From Actinoplanes subtropicus (GTDB lineage Bacteria; Actinomycetota; Actinomycetes; Mycobacteriales; Micromonosporaceae): 10,995 nucleotides of DNA. Positions 1 through 7,676 of the stretch are shown here, piece after piece. Position numbers and translations under genes: made by a program. Numbering within the stretch: position 1 is the first letter of the stretch; each line of letters begins with the position of its first letter. Below the pieces are notes generated by a model. It worked only from the letters and a program-made list of their open reading frames with translations. It was not told where the DNA came from and did no database searches. The DNA is taken from positions 1-10,995 of the forward strand of contig NZ_JOJL01000078.1 in NCBI RefSeq assembly GCF_000721705.1. The letters run 5' to 3'.

Positions 1-96
1 GGCGGGTGCAGCGGGCGAGCCTGTGGTGGGCGTGGTGGGCAAGCCTGTGGCGGGCGTGGTGGGCGAGCCGGTGGCGGGTGCAGCGGGCGAGCCGGT
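1..96. repeat. 24-bp in-frame tandem repeat, 4 copies
   Basis: Four tandem 24-bp units occupy 1-24, 25-48, 49-72 and 73-96, and a degenerate fifth lies at 97-120. Units 1 and 4 differ at one base. On the coding (minus) strand each unit encodes T-G-S/L-P-A/T-A/T-P-A/T, giving TGSPAAPA, TGSPTTPA, TGLPTTPT and TGSPAAPA in translation order. The array continues to the window edge and may go on beyond it. The period is a multiple of three, so copy number can change without a frameshift. Confidence 0.85.
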
Positions 97-1341
97 GGGC
101 GGGGCGGCGGGGGTGGCCGTGGGAGGGGTGGCGGAGTCGGGCGCTTCGGTGGGGAGCGCGGCGTGGGCTGCGCGGCGGCGGTGTAGTAGCTCGGCGGGGA
201 GGACGGCCAGGGCGATCAGCAGGCCTATGCCGCCGACGGTGACGAAGCCCCAGGGTGGGGCGATGCGGTCGGCGGCCAGGCCGGCGAGGGGGCCGCCCAG
301 GGCGACGCCGACCGTGAGGGACGAATTGTGCAGGCCCATCGCCTCGCCTCGGGCCGAGGCGGGCGTCATGCGGCTCACCGCGTCGGCGCTGGCGGTGATC
401 GTGGGGGCGCACAGGGCGCCGCACGGGATCAGCAGGATGGCCAGGAGCCACCAGTGGGCAGCGCCCAGGGCGACCGCGACCGTGAGGACCGCCATCGGCG
501 TCAGCAGGGCCACCGCGGGCAGGCGGCGGTGCATCGTGCCATACGCGAAGCCGCCCCACAGGGAGTAGAACGCCCACAGCGACATGACCAGGCCGGACCA
601 GGACAACTCGCCATTTTCCCGGAGAACGGCGACGATCGAGACGTCGGTGCCGGAGAGGACCAGCGTCGCGGCCAGGGTGACCGCCAGGACGGCGACGAAG
701 CGGGGGCGGAGCCACGAGCGGCGCGGCACCCGCTCGCCGGCCTCGATCGGGGTCTCGTGCGAGGCGCGGACCGGCGGGTTGAGCAGCCACAGGCCGATGC
801 CCGAGGCCAGGATGCCGGCGCCGATCGCCAGCATGGCCACCCGCGGGCCGGGGCCGGTGGCGAGCACCACGCCCAGCGCCGGGCCGGACATGAAGGAGAT
901 CTCGGTGGTGATCGAGTCGAGGGCGAAGGCGGGCAGGCGCTGGGCCTCGGGCGTGAGCGCGGCGATCGACTGGCGGGCCACGGCGAACGCGGGCAGCGCC
1001 AGGAAGCCGCCGAACAGGGACAGGATCAGCAGCGGCCAATACGGCAGGGCCTGCGCCACCGCCCAGAAGACGACCTCGGCCACCGTGGTCAGGACCAGCG
1101 CCGGGCGCAGGCCGCGCCGGTCGATCAGGCGGCCGATCACGGGAGCGCCGGCCGAGCCGCCGATGGTCACCGCCGCCCCGACCAGGCCGGCCGCGCCGTA
1201 GCCACGGTCGAGATCGGTGACCACATGCAGGGTCAGGACGACTGCCGCGGCCGCGATCGGGATGCGCGCCAGCGTCGCCACGGCCAGCAGCGACTTGATC
1301 CGCGGCAGGGCGAGGGTCTCTTTGTAAGGCGTGAGCAGCAT
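1..1341 (-). CDS. MFS transporter, 3' end beyond window
   Basis: A major facilitator superfamily membrane transporter; the substrate cannot be read from sequence. The start is ATG at 1341-1339, with a GGAGG 11 nt upstream and an AGGAA closer in. 447 codons are visible with no stop before the window edge. The protein shows alternating hydrophobic segments, about 12, in two halves. Motif A follows the second helix (GRLIDRRGLRPAL, about residues 70-82). The C-terminal half contains SARGEAMGLHNSSLTVG and GPLAGLAAD, typical of MFS helices 10-11. After the last helix and a basic HRRR (about residue 386) comes a Pro/Thr/Ala-rich cytoplasmic tail of at least 55 residues, which ends in 8-residue repeats. 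It lies 113 nt downstream of pncA on the same strand, with a terminator-like hairpin between them, so it probably has its own promoter. Family certain, drug-efflux role only a guess. Confidence 0.88.
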   Translation of the reverse strand, partial: MLLTPYKETLALPRIKSLLAVATLARIPIAAAAVVLTLHVVTDLDRGYGAAGLVGAAVTIGGSAGAPVIGRLIDRRGLRPALVLTTVAEVVFWAVAQALPYWPLLILSLFGGFLALPAFAVARQSIAALTPEAQRLPAFALDSITTEISFMSGPALGVVLATGPGPRVAMLAIGAGILASGIGLWLLNPPVRASHETPIEAGERVPRRSWLRPRFVAVLAVTLAATLVLSGTDVSIVAVLRENGELSWSGLVMSLWAFYSLWGGFAYGTMHRRLPAVALLTPMAVLTVAVALGAAHWWLLAILLIPCGALCAPTITASADAVSRMTPASARGEAMGLHNSSLTVGVALGGPLAGLAADRIAPPWGFVTVGGIGLLIALAVLPAELLHRRRAAHAALPTEAPDSATPPTATPAAPPTGSPAAPATGSPTTPATGLPTTPTTGSPAAPA

Positions 1342-1402
1342 GCGGTTCCTGACCTCCGCCCCACATCCTGCCTTGGGGGTACGACAGAAAACCAACGCCT
1401 TT

Positions 1403-1442
1403 CCGGGGCGCCCGGCCGACGAAGGCGGACAAAGCGCCCCGG
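1403..1442 (-). terminator. Hairpin after pncA, likely terminator
   Basis: A perfect 9-bp inverted repeat, CCGGGGCGC (1403-1411) and GCGCCCCGG (1434-1442), encloses a 22-nt loop that can itself fold through GCC/GGC. Read on the minus strand it begins 12 nt after the pncA stop, and a T-rich stretch (TTGGTTTT) follows 8-15 nt after the stem. Position and stem strength fit a terminator separating pncA from the MFS gene. The uridine tract is displaced, as is common in actinobacteria. Confidence 0.45.
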
Positions 1443-1454
1443 TTGTGAGGAGGA

Positions 1455-2033
1455 CTACGAAGAAACGATGGGCGAGCCGCTGGTCGCCACCGAGGCCGTC
1501 CGGAACTCCTCCAGGGCCGCGTCGGTGGTGCCCTGGGCCACCCCGGCGGTCAGGTTGAGCAGCACCGTCGTGTCGAAACCCTCGCGACGGGCGTCCAGCG
1601 CGGTCGCCCGTACGCAATGGTCTGTCGCAATGCCCACCAGCTCCACCTCGGTCACCGACCGGGACCGCAACCATTCCGCCAAGGTCTCGCCCGACTCGCT
1701 GTGGCCCTCGAAGCCGGAGTACGCCGCCTTGTGCTCGCCCTTGTGGAAGACCGCCTCGATCCGGTCGGTGACCAGCGACGGGTGGAAATCGGCCCCGCCC
1801 GAGCCGACCACGCAGTGCGCCGGCCAGCTGTCCAGGTAGTCCGGGTGGTCGCTGAAGTGGTTACCGGGATCGATGTGCCAGTCCTTGGTGGCCACCACGT
1901 GGTCCCACCGGTCGCCGGCCTTCTCCAGGGCCAGCGACACGCCGGCCGCCACGGCCGCGCCGCCGGTCACCGGCAGCGAGCCGCCCTCGCAGAAGTCGTT
2001 CTGCACGTCGACGATGATCAATGCTCTGGGCAC
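1455..2033 (-). CDS. pncA: Nicotinamidase (pyrazinamidase)
   Basis: Hydrolyses nicotinamide to nicotinate and ammonia in the cytoplasm, feeding the PncB step of NAD salvage. The protein is 192 aa in the isochorismatase-like fold. The Asp-Lys-Cys triad is present: D9 in VDVQNDF, K98 in [12 protein letters not shown] and C140 in [15 protein letters not shown]. The metal ligands D51, H53 and H59 are in [12 protein letters not shown]. These positions sit one or two residues from those of M. tuberculosis PncA (D8, K96, C138; D49, H51, H57). I chose GTG at 2033 over the in-frame TTG at 2039. AAGGGG lies 6 nt before the GTG but touches the TTG, and the resulting [14 protein letters not shown] matches the family's N-terminus. 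The gene starts 10 nt after pncB and its ribosome site overlaps the pncB stop, so the two are translationally coupled. By family knowledge such an enzyme also activates pyrazinamide. Confidence 0.96.
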   Translation of the reverse strand: MPRALIIVDVQNDFCEGGSLPVTGGAAVAAGVSLALEKAGDRWDHVVATKDWHIDPGNHFSDHPDYLDSWPAHCVVGSGGADFHPSLVTDRIEAVFHKGEHKAAYSGFEGHSESGETLAEWLRSRSVTEVELVGIATDHCVRATALDARREGFDTTVLLNLTAGVAQGTTDAALEEFRTASVATSGSPIVSS

Positions 2034-2039
2034 GGTCAA

Positions 2040-2045
2040 CCCCTT
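2040..2045 (-). promoter_or_regulatory. pncA ribosome binding site in pncB stop
   Basis: AAGGGG on the minus strand, overlapping the TAA stop of pncB (2046-2044). It is 6 nt upstream of GTG 2033 and has no spacing to TTG 2039. This decides the pncA start and indicates translational coupling from pncB to pncA. Confidence 0.7.
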
Positions 2046-3330
2046 ACGCGGTCGGGACGATGGTGACGGGAATGGCCGGGTCGCCGGCCGAGAGCTTGAG
2101 ACCCTCCCACGGTATCGAGATCAGGCACTGCCGCAGGTGTTCCCGCGACTCGGCGAGCGTCGGCGCGTCGACGACCTCGCCCCGCGCCACGAACGGGCGC
2201 TGCAGCGGCCGGTCGTTCGGCGCGTGCTCGGGCACGCCCTGGGAGACGATGATCTCCTCGGTGGCGGTGCCGGTGGGCTTGTGCCGGCGGATCGCGGTCT
2301 TGCGGCCGCCGACCGTCGCCTTGTTCTCCGACCGCTTGACCACCGGCCGGCCCTCGACCTCGACCAGCTTGTAGACCAGGCCGGCGGTGGGCGCGCCGGA
2401 GCCGGTGACCACCGCGGTGCCGGCGCCGTACATGTCGACCGGCTCGGCGGCGAGCGTGGCGATCGCGTACTCGTCCATGTCGCCGGACACGATGATCTTC
2501 GTCTCGGTGGCGCCGAGCGAGTCGAGCAGCTCGCGCGAGTGCTGGGCGAGCACCGAGAGGTCGCCCGAGTCGATCCGGATGGCGCGCAGGTCGGGGCCGG
2601 CCACGGCGATCGCGTTCCGGATGCCCTGGGCGATGTCGTACGTGTCGACCAGCAGCGTCGTGTTCTTCCCCAGGGTCGCCACCTGGGAGGCGAACGCGGC
2701 CGGCTCGTCGTCGTGCAGCAGCGTGAACGCGTGCGCCGAGGTGCCGGTGGTGGGAATCCCGTACCGGCGGCCGGCGGCCAGGTTCGAGGTGGAGGCGAAA
2801 CCGGCGAGATAGGCGGCGCGGGCCGCGGCGACCGCGGCGTCCTCGTGCGTACGCCGGGAGCCCATCTCGATGATCGGGCGGCCCCGGGCGGCGGTGACCA
2901 TGCGGGCCGCGCCGGTGGCGACCGCGCAGTCGTGGTTGAGCACCGACAGGATCAGCGTCTCCAGCAGGACGCACTCGGCGAACGTGCCGGAGACCGTCAT
3001 GATCGGCGAACCGGGGAAGAAGAGCTCGCCCTCCGCGTACCCGTCGATGTCGCCGGTGAACCGGTAACCCGCCAGCCAATCCGCCGTGCCGGAGTCGACG
3101 ATCTGCGCCCCGCGCAGGAAGTCGATCTCTTCGTCGGTGAAGCGGAAATCCCTGATCAGCTCCATCAGCCGGCCCGGTCCGGCGACCACGCCGTAGCGCC
3201 GGCCGGTGGGCAGGCGGCGCGCGAAGACCTCGAAGACGCAGTTGCGGCCGGCGGTGCCGTCCCGGAGGGCGGCGCTGAGCATGGTCAGCTCGTACTGGTC
3301 GGTCAGCAGAGCGGGCGCGAAGGAGTTCAC
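2044..3330 (-). CDS. pncB: Nicotinate phosphoribosyltransferase
   Basis: Joins nicotinate to 5-phosphoribosyl-1-pyrophosphate, with ATP hydrolysis, to make nicotinate mononucleotide (Preiss-Handler salvage). The 428-aa protein is close to the usual family length. Visible family blocks are an N-terminal [10 protein letters not shown] (8-17), [14 protein letters not shown] (153-166), GTSAHAF (196-202) whose H200 is the likely phosphorylated histidine, LLVDTYD (226-232), IRIDSGDL (251-258) and [10 protein letters not shown] (279-288). The start is GTG at 3330-3328. AGGGTGA just upstream could be its ribosome site; equally, TAGGGT 6 nt before the start fits a -10 element of a leaderless transcript. 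The gene is divergent from clpS, as Rv1330c is from Rv1331 in M. tuberculosis, and forms an operon with pncA. Confidence 0.96.
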   Translation of the reverse strand: MNSFAPALLTDQYELTMLSAALRDGTAGRNCVFEVFARRLPTGRRYGVVAGPGRLMELIRDFRFTDEEIDFLRGAQIVDSGTADWLAGYRFTGDIDGYAEGELFFPGSPIMTVSGTFAECVLLETLILSVLNHDCAVATGAARMVTAARGRPIIEMGSRRTHEDAAVAAARAAYLAGFASTSNLAAGRRYGIPTTGTSAHAFTLLHDDEPAAFASQVATLGKNTTLLVDTYDIAQGIRNAIAVAGPDLRAIRIDSGDLSVLAQHSRELLDSLGATETKIIVSGDMDEYAIATLAAEPVDMYGAGTAVVTGSGAPTAGLVYKLVEVEGRPVVKRSENKATVGGRKTAIRRHKPTGTATEEIIVSQGVPEHAPNDRPLQRPFVARGEVVDAPTLAESREHLRQCLISIPWEGLKLSAGDPAIPVTIVPTA

Positions 3331-3426
3331 GTCATCACCCTATTGCGCCGGAGCGCTCCTTACGAAGGGCGCGTTGACCTGCGGTTCGGCGTTCCGGTTC
3401 ACCGATGCGGCAAATCCGGTGGCAAC
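3331..3426. promoter_or_regulatory. Divergent pncB/clpS promoter region
   Basis: A 96-nt intergenic region between divergent starts must hold promoters for both directions. On the minus strand, TAGGGT (3342-3337) matches the actinobacterial TAnnnT -10 pattern just before the pncB start. On the plus strand TTGACC (3374-3379) is a good -35 hexamer, but no convincing -10 lies 16-19 nt downstream. A perfect 10-bp palindrome GGAGCGCTCC (3350-3359) sits between them and could be an operator. I cannot name its regulator. Confidence 0.4.
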
Positions 3427-3726
3427 ATGGGGGTCATGGCGTTGCCACAGGTCGCTCCCGTCGAGGCACCGGAGATCGAGGAAGCACCGGCCGACGATCG
3501 CCCGTGGGTGACCGTCGTCTGGGACGATCCGGTGAACCTCATGTCGTACGTGACCTGGGTTTTTCAGAAGCTTTTCGGCTACAGCCGCGACCGGGCCGAA
3601 CAGCTGATGCTCGATGTGCACCACAAGGGCAAGGCGGTGGTCTCCATCGGCGCCCGGGAGCGCATGGAGATGGACGCCAACCAGCTGCATGGCTACGGTC
3701 TCTGGGCGACGGTCGACCGGGCCTGA
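3427..3726 (+). CDS. clpS: ClpS, ATP-dependent Clp protease adaptor
   Basis: Adaptor that delivers N-degron substrates to the ClpC/ClpA unfoldase of the ClpCP protease in the cytoplasm. The 99-aa protein has a short acidic, Pro-rich disordered N-terminus (1-25) that would enter the Clp pore, then the ClpS fold. [20 protein letters not shown] (27-46) holds the DDPxN and Met residues of the N-degron pocket. H65 ([12 protein letters not shown]) is the conserved pocket histidine, and the protein ends in GLWATV, the usual actinobacterial ending. ATG 3427 has GGTGG 4 nt upstream; ATG 3436 is in frame, gives 96 aa and starts MALPQVAP, and is nearly as likely. It is the first gene of the plus-strand cluster, 21 nt before the DUF2017 gene, as in M. 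tuberculosis Rv1331-Rv1332. Confidence 0.93.
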   Translation: MGVMALPQVAPVEAPEIEEAPADDRPWVTVVWDDPVNLMSYVTWVFQKLFGYSRDRAEQLMLDVHHKGKAVVSIGARERMEMDANQLHGYGLWATVDRA

Positions 3727-3747
3727 GCATCCCGCGGGAGAGGGCGA

Positions 3748-4248
3748 ATGTTCCGACGCAACGGCACACAGTGCGTGGCCACCTTCGCGGTCGACGAGGT
3801 GCGCGTGCTGCGCAAGGTCGCCGGTGAGGTGGTCGGCCTGTTGACCGACGGGATGGACCACACCGACCCGGTGGTCTCCCGCCTCTTCCCGGACATCTAT
3901 CCGGACCGCCCGGACGACTCGGCCGAGTTCCGCCTCTACACCGAGGGGGAGCTGAAGACCGGGAAGATCGACCAGGCGGGCGCGATCCTGGCGGCCCTGC
4001 CGGACGAGGGCGAGGGGGAGGTGCGCCTGGACGGCGAGGCCGCCGAGGCCTGGCTGCGGGCGATCAACGACGCCCGGCTGGCGATGGGCACCCGGCTGGA
4101 CATCACCGCCGATACCGACCTGAGCGAGGAACTCGAGCTCGCGGTGGTGCACGATCCGGGCTCGAGCCGGGTCTTCCAGCTCAGCGTGTACGCGTACCTG
4201 GGCTACCTCCAGGAGTCGTTGCTGAACGCGCTGCCCGAGATCGAGTGA
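3748..4248 (+). CDS. DUF2017 family protein
   Basis: A 166-aa cytoplasmic protein of the actinobacterial DUF2017 family, the counterpart by position of M. tuberculosis Rv1332. It has no known catalytic motif, no signal peptide and no membrane segment. It is acidic and mostly helical in appearance. It starts FRRNGTQCVATFAVDEVRVLRKVAGEVVGLL, has a central variable acidic stretch (about 85-105), then EAWLRAINDARLAMGTRLDI, and ends SVYAYLGYLQESLLNALP, which are the recognisable family blocks. The purine-rich GGGAGAGGG precedes ATG 3748. It is always found beside clpS and the CysO pathway genes in this lineage. Whether it serves ClpS or sulfur metabolism cannot be told. Its stop lies in a 15-bp tandem duplication. 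Confidence 0.9.
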   Translation: MFRRNGTQCVATFAVDEVRVLRKVAGEVVGLLTDGMDHTDPVVSRLFPDIYPDRPDDSAEFRLYTEGELKTGKIDQAGAILAALPDEGEGEVRLDGEAAEAWLRAINDARLAMGTRLDITADTDLSEELELAVVHDPGSSRVFQLSVYAYLGYLQESLLNALPEIE

Positions 4249-4265
4249 GCCGAGACCGAGTGAGC
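4236..4265. repeat. 15-bp tandem duplication at gene junction
   Basis: CGAGATCGAGTGAGC (4236-4250) is followed directly by CGAGACCGAGTGAGC (4251-4265), with one mismatch in 15. The unit carries the end of the DUF2017 gene, including its TGA stop and an overlapping GTG. The duplication therefore creates a second GTGA 15 nt downstream, in the same frame as mec. Confidence 0.75.
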
Positions 4266-4310
4266 ACGGCCATATCCGGGCCGGTGAAATCTCACGGTAA
4301 TGTGAAACGC

Positions 4311-4733
4311 GTGCTGACCATCGACCAGACGATCGTGGACGCGATCGTCGCCCACGCCCGCCGGGACCACCCGGACGAGGCCTGCGGCGTGGTCGCCGGC
4401 CCGATCGGCGCCGACCTGCCGACCCGGTTGATCCCGATGGACAACGCCGCCCGGTCGATGACGTTCTACGAGTTCGACTCCCTCGAGCAGCTGCGGGTCT
4501 GGCGCGAGATGGACGACAACGACGAGGAGCCGGTGGTCATCTACCACTCGCACACCGCGACCGAGGCCTACCCGTCGCGGACGGATGTCTCGTTCGCCGG
4601 CGAGCCGAACGCGCACTATCTGCTGGTCTCGACCCGGGAGGACGACTCGGAGGAGATCCGGTCGTTCCGCATCGTGGACGGTGTGGTGACCGAGGAAGAG
4701 ATCAACATCGTGGATGCGACAGTAGAGGTGTGA
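4311..4733 (+). CDS. mec: Mec, JAMM/MPN zinc protease for CysO-cysteine
   Basis: Zinc metalloprotease that releases cysteine from the C-terminus of the CysO-Cys adduct, the last step of CysO-dependent cysteine synthesis. The 140-aa protein carries the complete JAMM signature: E23 (PDEACGVVAG), H79-S80-H81 and D92 in IYHSHTATEAYPSRTD, with S89 in place (HSH-x7-S-x2-D). It is nearly identical to M. tuberculosis Mec+ (Rv1334) through this block. I chose GTG 4311 because it gives MLTIDQTIVDAIVAHARRDHP, the family's N-terminus. In-frame GTGs at 4302, 4284, 4260 and 4245 are possible; 4245 overlaps the DUF2017 stop as GTGA and would add 22 residues, but none has a strong ribosome site. cysO and cysM follow. 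It could also trim the C-terminal extension of CysO, as JAMM proteases do in other thiocarboxylate systems such as QbsD/QbsE. Confidence 0.93.
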   Translation: MLTIDQTIVDAIVAHARRDHPDEACGVVAGPIGADLPTRLIPMDNAARSMTFYEFDSLEQLRVWREMDDNDEEPVVIYHSHTATEAYPSRTDVSFAGEPNAHYLLVSTREDDSEEIRSFRIVDGVVTEEEINIVDATVEV

Positions 4734-4801
4734 TCGTGGGCTGGGTGCAGTCGTACATGTTCGGGCAGAGCCCGGTGGCGGTGGTCTACGAGTGTCGCTG
4801 A
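4730..4801 (+). CDS. Possible 23-aa leader peptide before cysO
   Basis: A short ORF starts at GTG 4730, overlapping the mec stop by 4 nt (GTGA), and ends at TGA 4799-4801. It reads MIVGWVQSYMFGQSPVAVVY then ECR; an internal ATG at 4757 would give 14 aa. There is no strong ribosome site, but the overlap would allow coupling to mec. Its penultimate sense codon is TGT (Cys), placed in the left arm of the hairpin at 4783-4818, and its stop is in the loop. This would suit a cysteine-responsive leader for cysO-cysM. I do not recognise the peptide, and it has a single Cys rather than a Cys run. Chance remains quite possible. Confidence 0.25.
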   Translation: MIVGWVQSYMFGQSPVAVVYECR

Positions 4802-4818
4802 CGACACTCCCGTAGATC
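4783..4818 (+). terminator. Strong hairpin between mec and cysO (terminator or attenuator)
   Basis: The left arm CTACGAGTGTCG (4786-4797) pairs with CGACACT (4802-4808) and CGTAG (4811-4815) across a CTGA loop (4798-4801), with a 2-nt CC bulge at 4809-4810. Outside this, 4783-4785 can pair with 4816-4818 through two Watson-Crick pairs and one G-U, giving a stem of up to 15 pairs. It is followed by a moderately T-rich stretch (TTCGTCCGTTGTTCG). It lies 50 nt after mec and 40 nt before cysO, so it could terminate, attenuate or mark an mRNA processing point. Confidence 0.6.
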
Positions 4819-4858
4819 TTCGTCCGTTGTTCGACCCTTACTCAGGAGCATTCACGTC

Positions 4859-6595
<1,737 letters not shown>

Positions 6596-6857
6596 GCTGC
6601 CTCCGTTCCGTTCCGTCCGTAGAAGTCCTCACTTTGTGCAACGCAAACGACTCACCGGACGTAACGGGAATTGCGTTAATGACCGAGGTCACGGGCGGTG
6701 TGATGTACGTTGTCGATTTAGCGACAAATCGATCAGACGTTTACGCGGTGCGCAGGTCCGGGGATACGCTTCGCACCGTGATTGACTGGTCTGACGAACC
6801 TGCCACGGACCGGTCCAGCGGGGCGTCGACGACCCAGCGTGAGCCAAAGGGACCCGC
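6596..6857. promoter_or_regulatory. Divergent intergenic region with inverted repeats
   Basis: A 262-nt region between the membrane-protein gene (minus) and the MBL gene (plus), clearly richer in A and T than its flanks around 6630-6745. It holds AACGCAA/TTGCGTT arms around 6640-6678, the palindrome at 6713-6732 and another inverted repeat at 6744-6780. A possible plus-strand promoter is TTTACG (6740-6745), 17 nt, then GATACG (6763-6768), with TACGCT (6765-6770) as an alternative -10. This lies inside the second inverted repeat. The match is weak and is offered only as the best visible candidate. Confidence 0.4.
6713..6732. promoter_or_regulatory. AT-rich palindrome, possible operator
   Basis: TCGATTT (6713-6719), a 6-nt spacer AGCGAC, then AAATCGA (6726-6732): perfect 7-bp arms. 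AT-rich palindromes are rare in this DNA and this one lies between divergent genes, so a dimeric regulator's site is plausible. No regulator gene is visible nearby. Confidence 0.4.
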
Positions 6858-7604
6858 ATGCGACTGACCGTTCTCGGCTGCGCCGGCAGTTTTCCCGGCC
6901 CCGAGTCGGCGTGTTCCGCCTATCTCGTCGAGGCCGAGGGCTTCCGTCTGCTGCTCGATTTCGGTTCCGGCTCGCTGTCGGCGCTCCAGCGCTACACCGA
7001 CATGAACAGCATCGACGCGATCATCCTGACCCACCTGCACAGCGATCACATGCTGGACGCCTGCCTGTATGTGATCGTTCGCCGCTACGACCCGTCCGGG
7101 GCCCGGCCGGCCATTCCGGTGTACGCGCCGCTGGGCGCCGCCGAGCGGATCTCCGCGGCGTACAGCTCGGACAACGAGCAGGTCGACGACGTGTACACCT
7201 TCTACGGCCTGCAGCCGGGCACCTTCCCGATCGGGCCGTTCTCGATCACCGTGGACCGGGTCAACCATCCGGTGGAGACCTATGGCGTACGCGTCGAGCA
7301 CGGTGGAAAGATTCTCGCGTACTCGGCGGACACCGCCCCCTGTGAGGCCCTGCTGCGGCTGGCCGCCGGGGCCGACCTGTTTCTCTGCGAGGCCAGCTAC
7401 CTGGACGGTGTGGACAACCCGCCCGGACTGCACCTGACCGGCGGCGAGGCCGGCGAGGCGGCCACCAAGGCGGACGTCGGACGGCTTTTGCTGACCCATT
7501 TGATACCTGCGTGGTTCTCTGAGGCATCTATTGTGGATGCGGCTTCCGCCGCCTATGCGGGCCCGGTTGAGGTGGTTCGCCCGGGCGCCCGGTACGATCT
7601 CTGA
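6858..7604 (+). CDS. MBL-fold metal-dependent hydrolase, Rv1339-like
   Basis: Metallo-beta-lactamase-fold hydrolase, 248 aa, cytoplasmic. It carries the binuclear metal site: H59-x-H61-x-D63-H64 in LTHLHSDHMLD, H137 in VNHPVETYGV, D158 in YSADTAPC and H214 in LLLTHLIPAW. LHLTGGEAGE (191-200) matches the RNase Z/phosphodiesterase-like subgroup. It corresponds by sequence and by position upstream of rph to M. tuberculosis Rv1339, reported as an atypical cAMP phosphodiesterase. RNase Z lacks this context, and the exosite arm of tRNase Z is not evident. The start ATG 6858 gives the family N-terminus MRLTVLGCAGSFPGPES and is preceded by AAAGGGA. The substrate here is inferred, not seen. Confidence 0.9.
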   Translation: MRLTVLGCAGSFPGPESACSAYLVEAEGFRLLLDFGSGSLSALQRYTDMNSIDAIILTHLHSDHMLDACLYVIVRRYDPSGARPAIPVYAPLGAAERISAAYSSDNEQVDDVYTFYGLQPGTFPIGPFSITVDRVNHPVETYGVRVEHGGKILAYSADTAPCEALLRLAAGADLFLCEASYLDGVDNPPGLHLTGGEAGEAATKADVGRLLLTHLIPAWFSEASIVDAASAAYAGPVEVVRPGARYDL

Positions 7605-7676
7605 GCCCGAACCGGGGGGCGGGGGTGGCAGCCGATGTCCCGTTGCACGACCGGATCGTGATCTTGGAGTTGCTGC

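Noticed and set aside
1..120. Repeat array considered as CRISPR or a mobile-element end
   Set aside because: The units are directly adjacent without spacers, have a period divisible by three and are in frame with the transporter's tail.
328..1839. Long plus-strand open frame of 503 codons
   Set aside because: It is antisense to the MFS and pncA genes, has a composition rich in Arg/Gly/Gln/Asp typical of GC-rich shadow frames, and shows no domain. The minus-strand proteins are unmistakable.
2034..2039. TTGACC before pncA as a -35 promoter element
   Set aside because: It lies between the ribosome site and the GTG start, at the end of pncB; it is simply the spacer of the pncA start.
1873..3426. 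Long plus-strand open frame running into clpS
   Set aside because: Only its last 99 codons are real (clpS). The rest is antisense to pncB and pncA, with shadow composition.
6634..6867. Plus-strand 77-codon frame (or a shorter one from ATG 6679) ending just inside the MBL gene
   Set aside because: Third positions are much less GC-rich than in real genes here and include a TTA codon. It spans both inverted repeats and has no clear ribosome site. More likely a regulatory spacer, though a small protein cannot be fully excluded.
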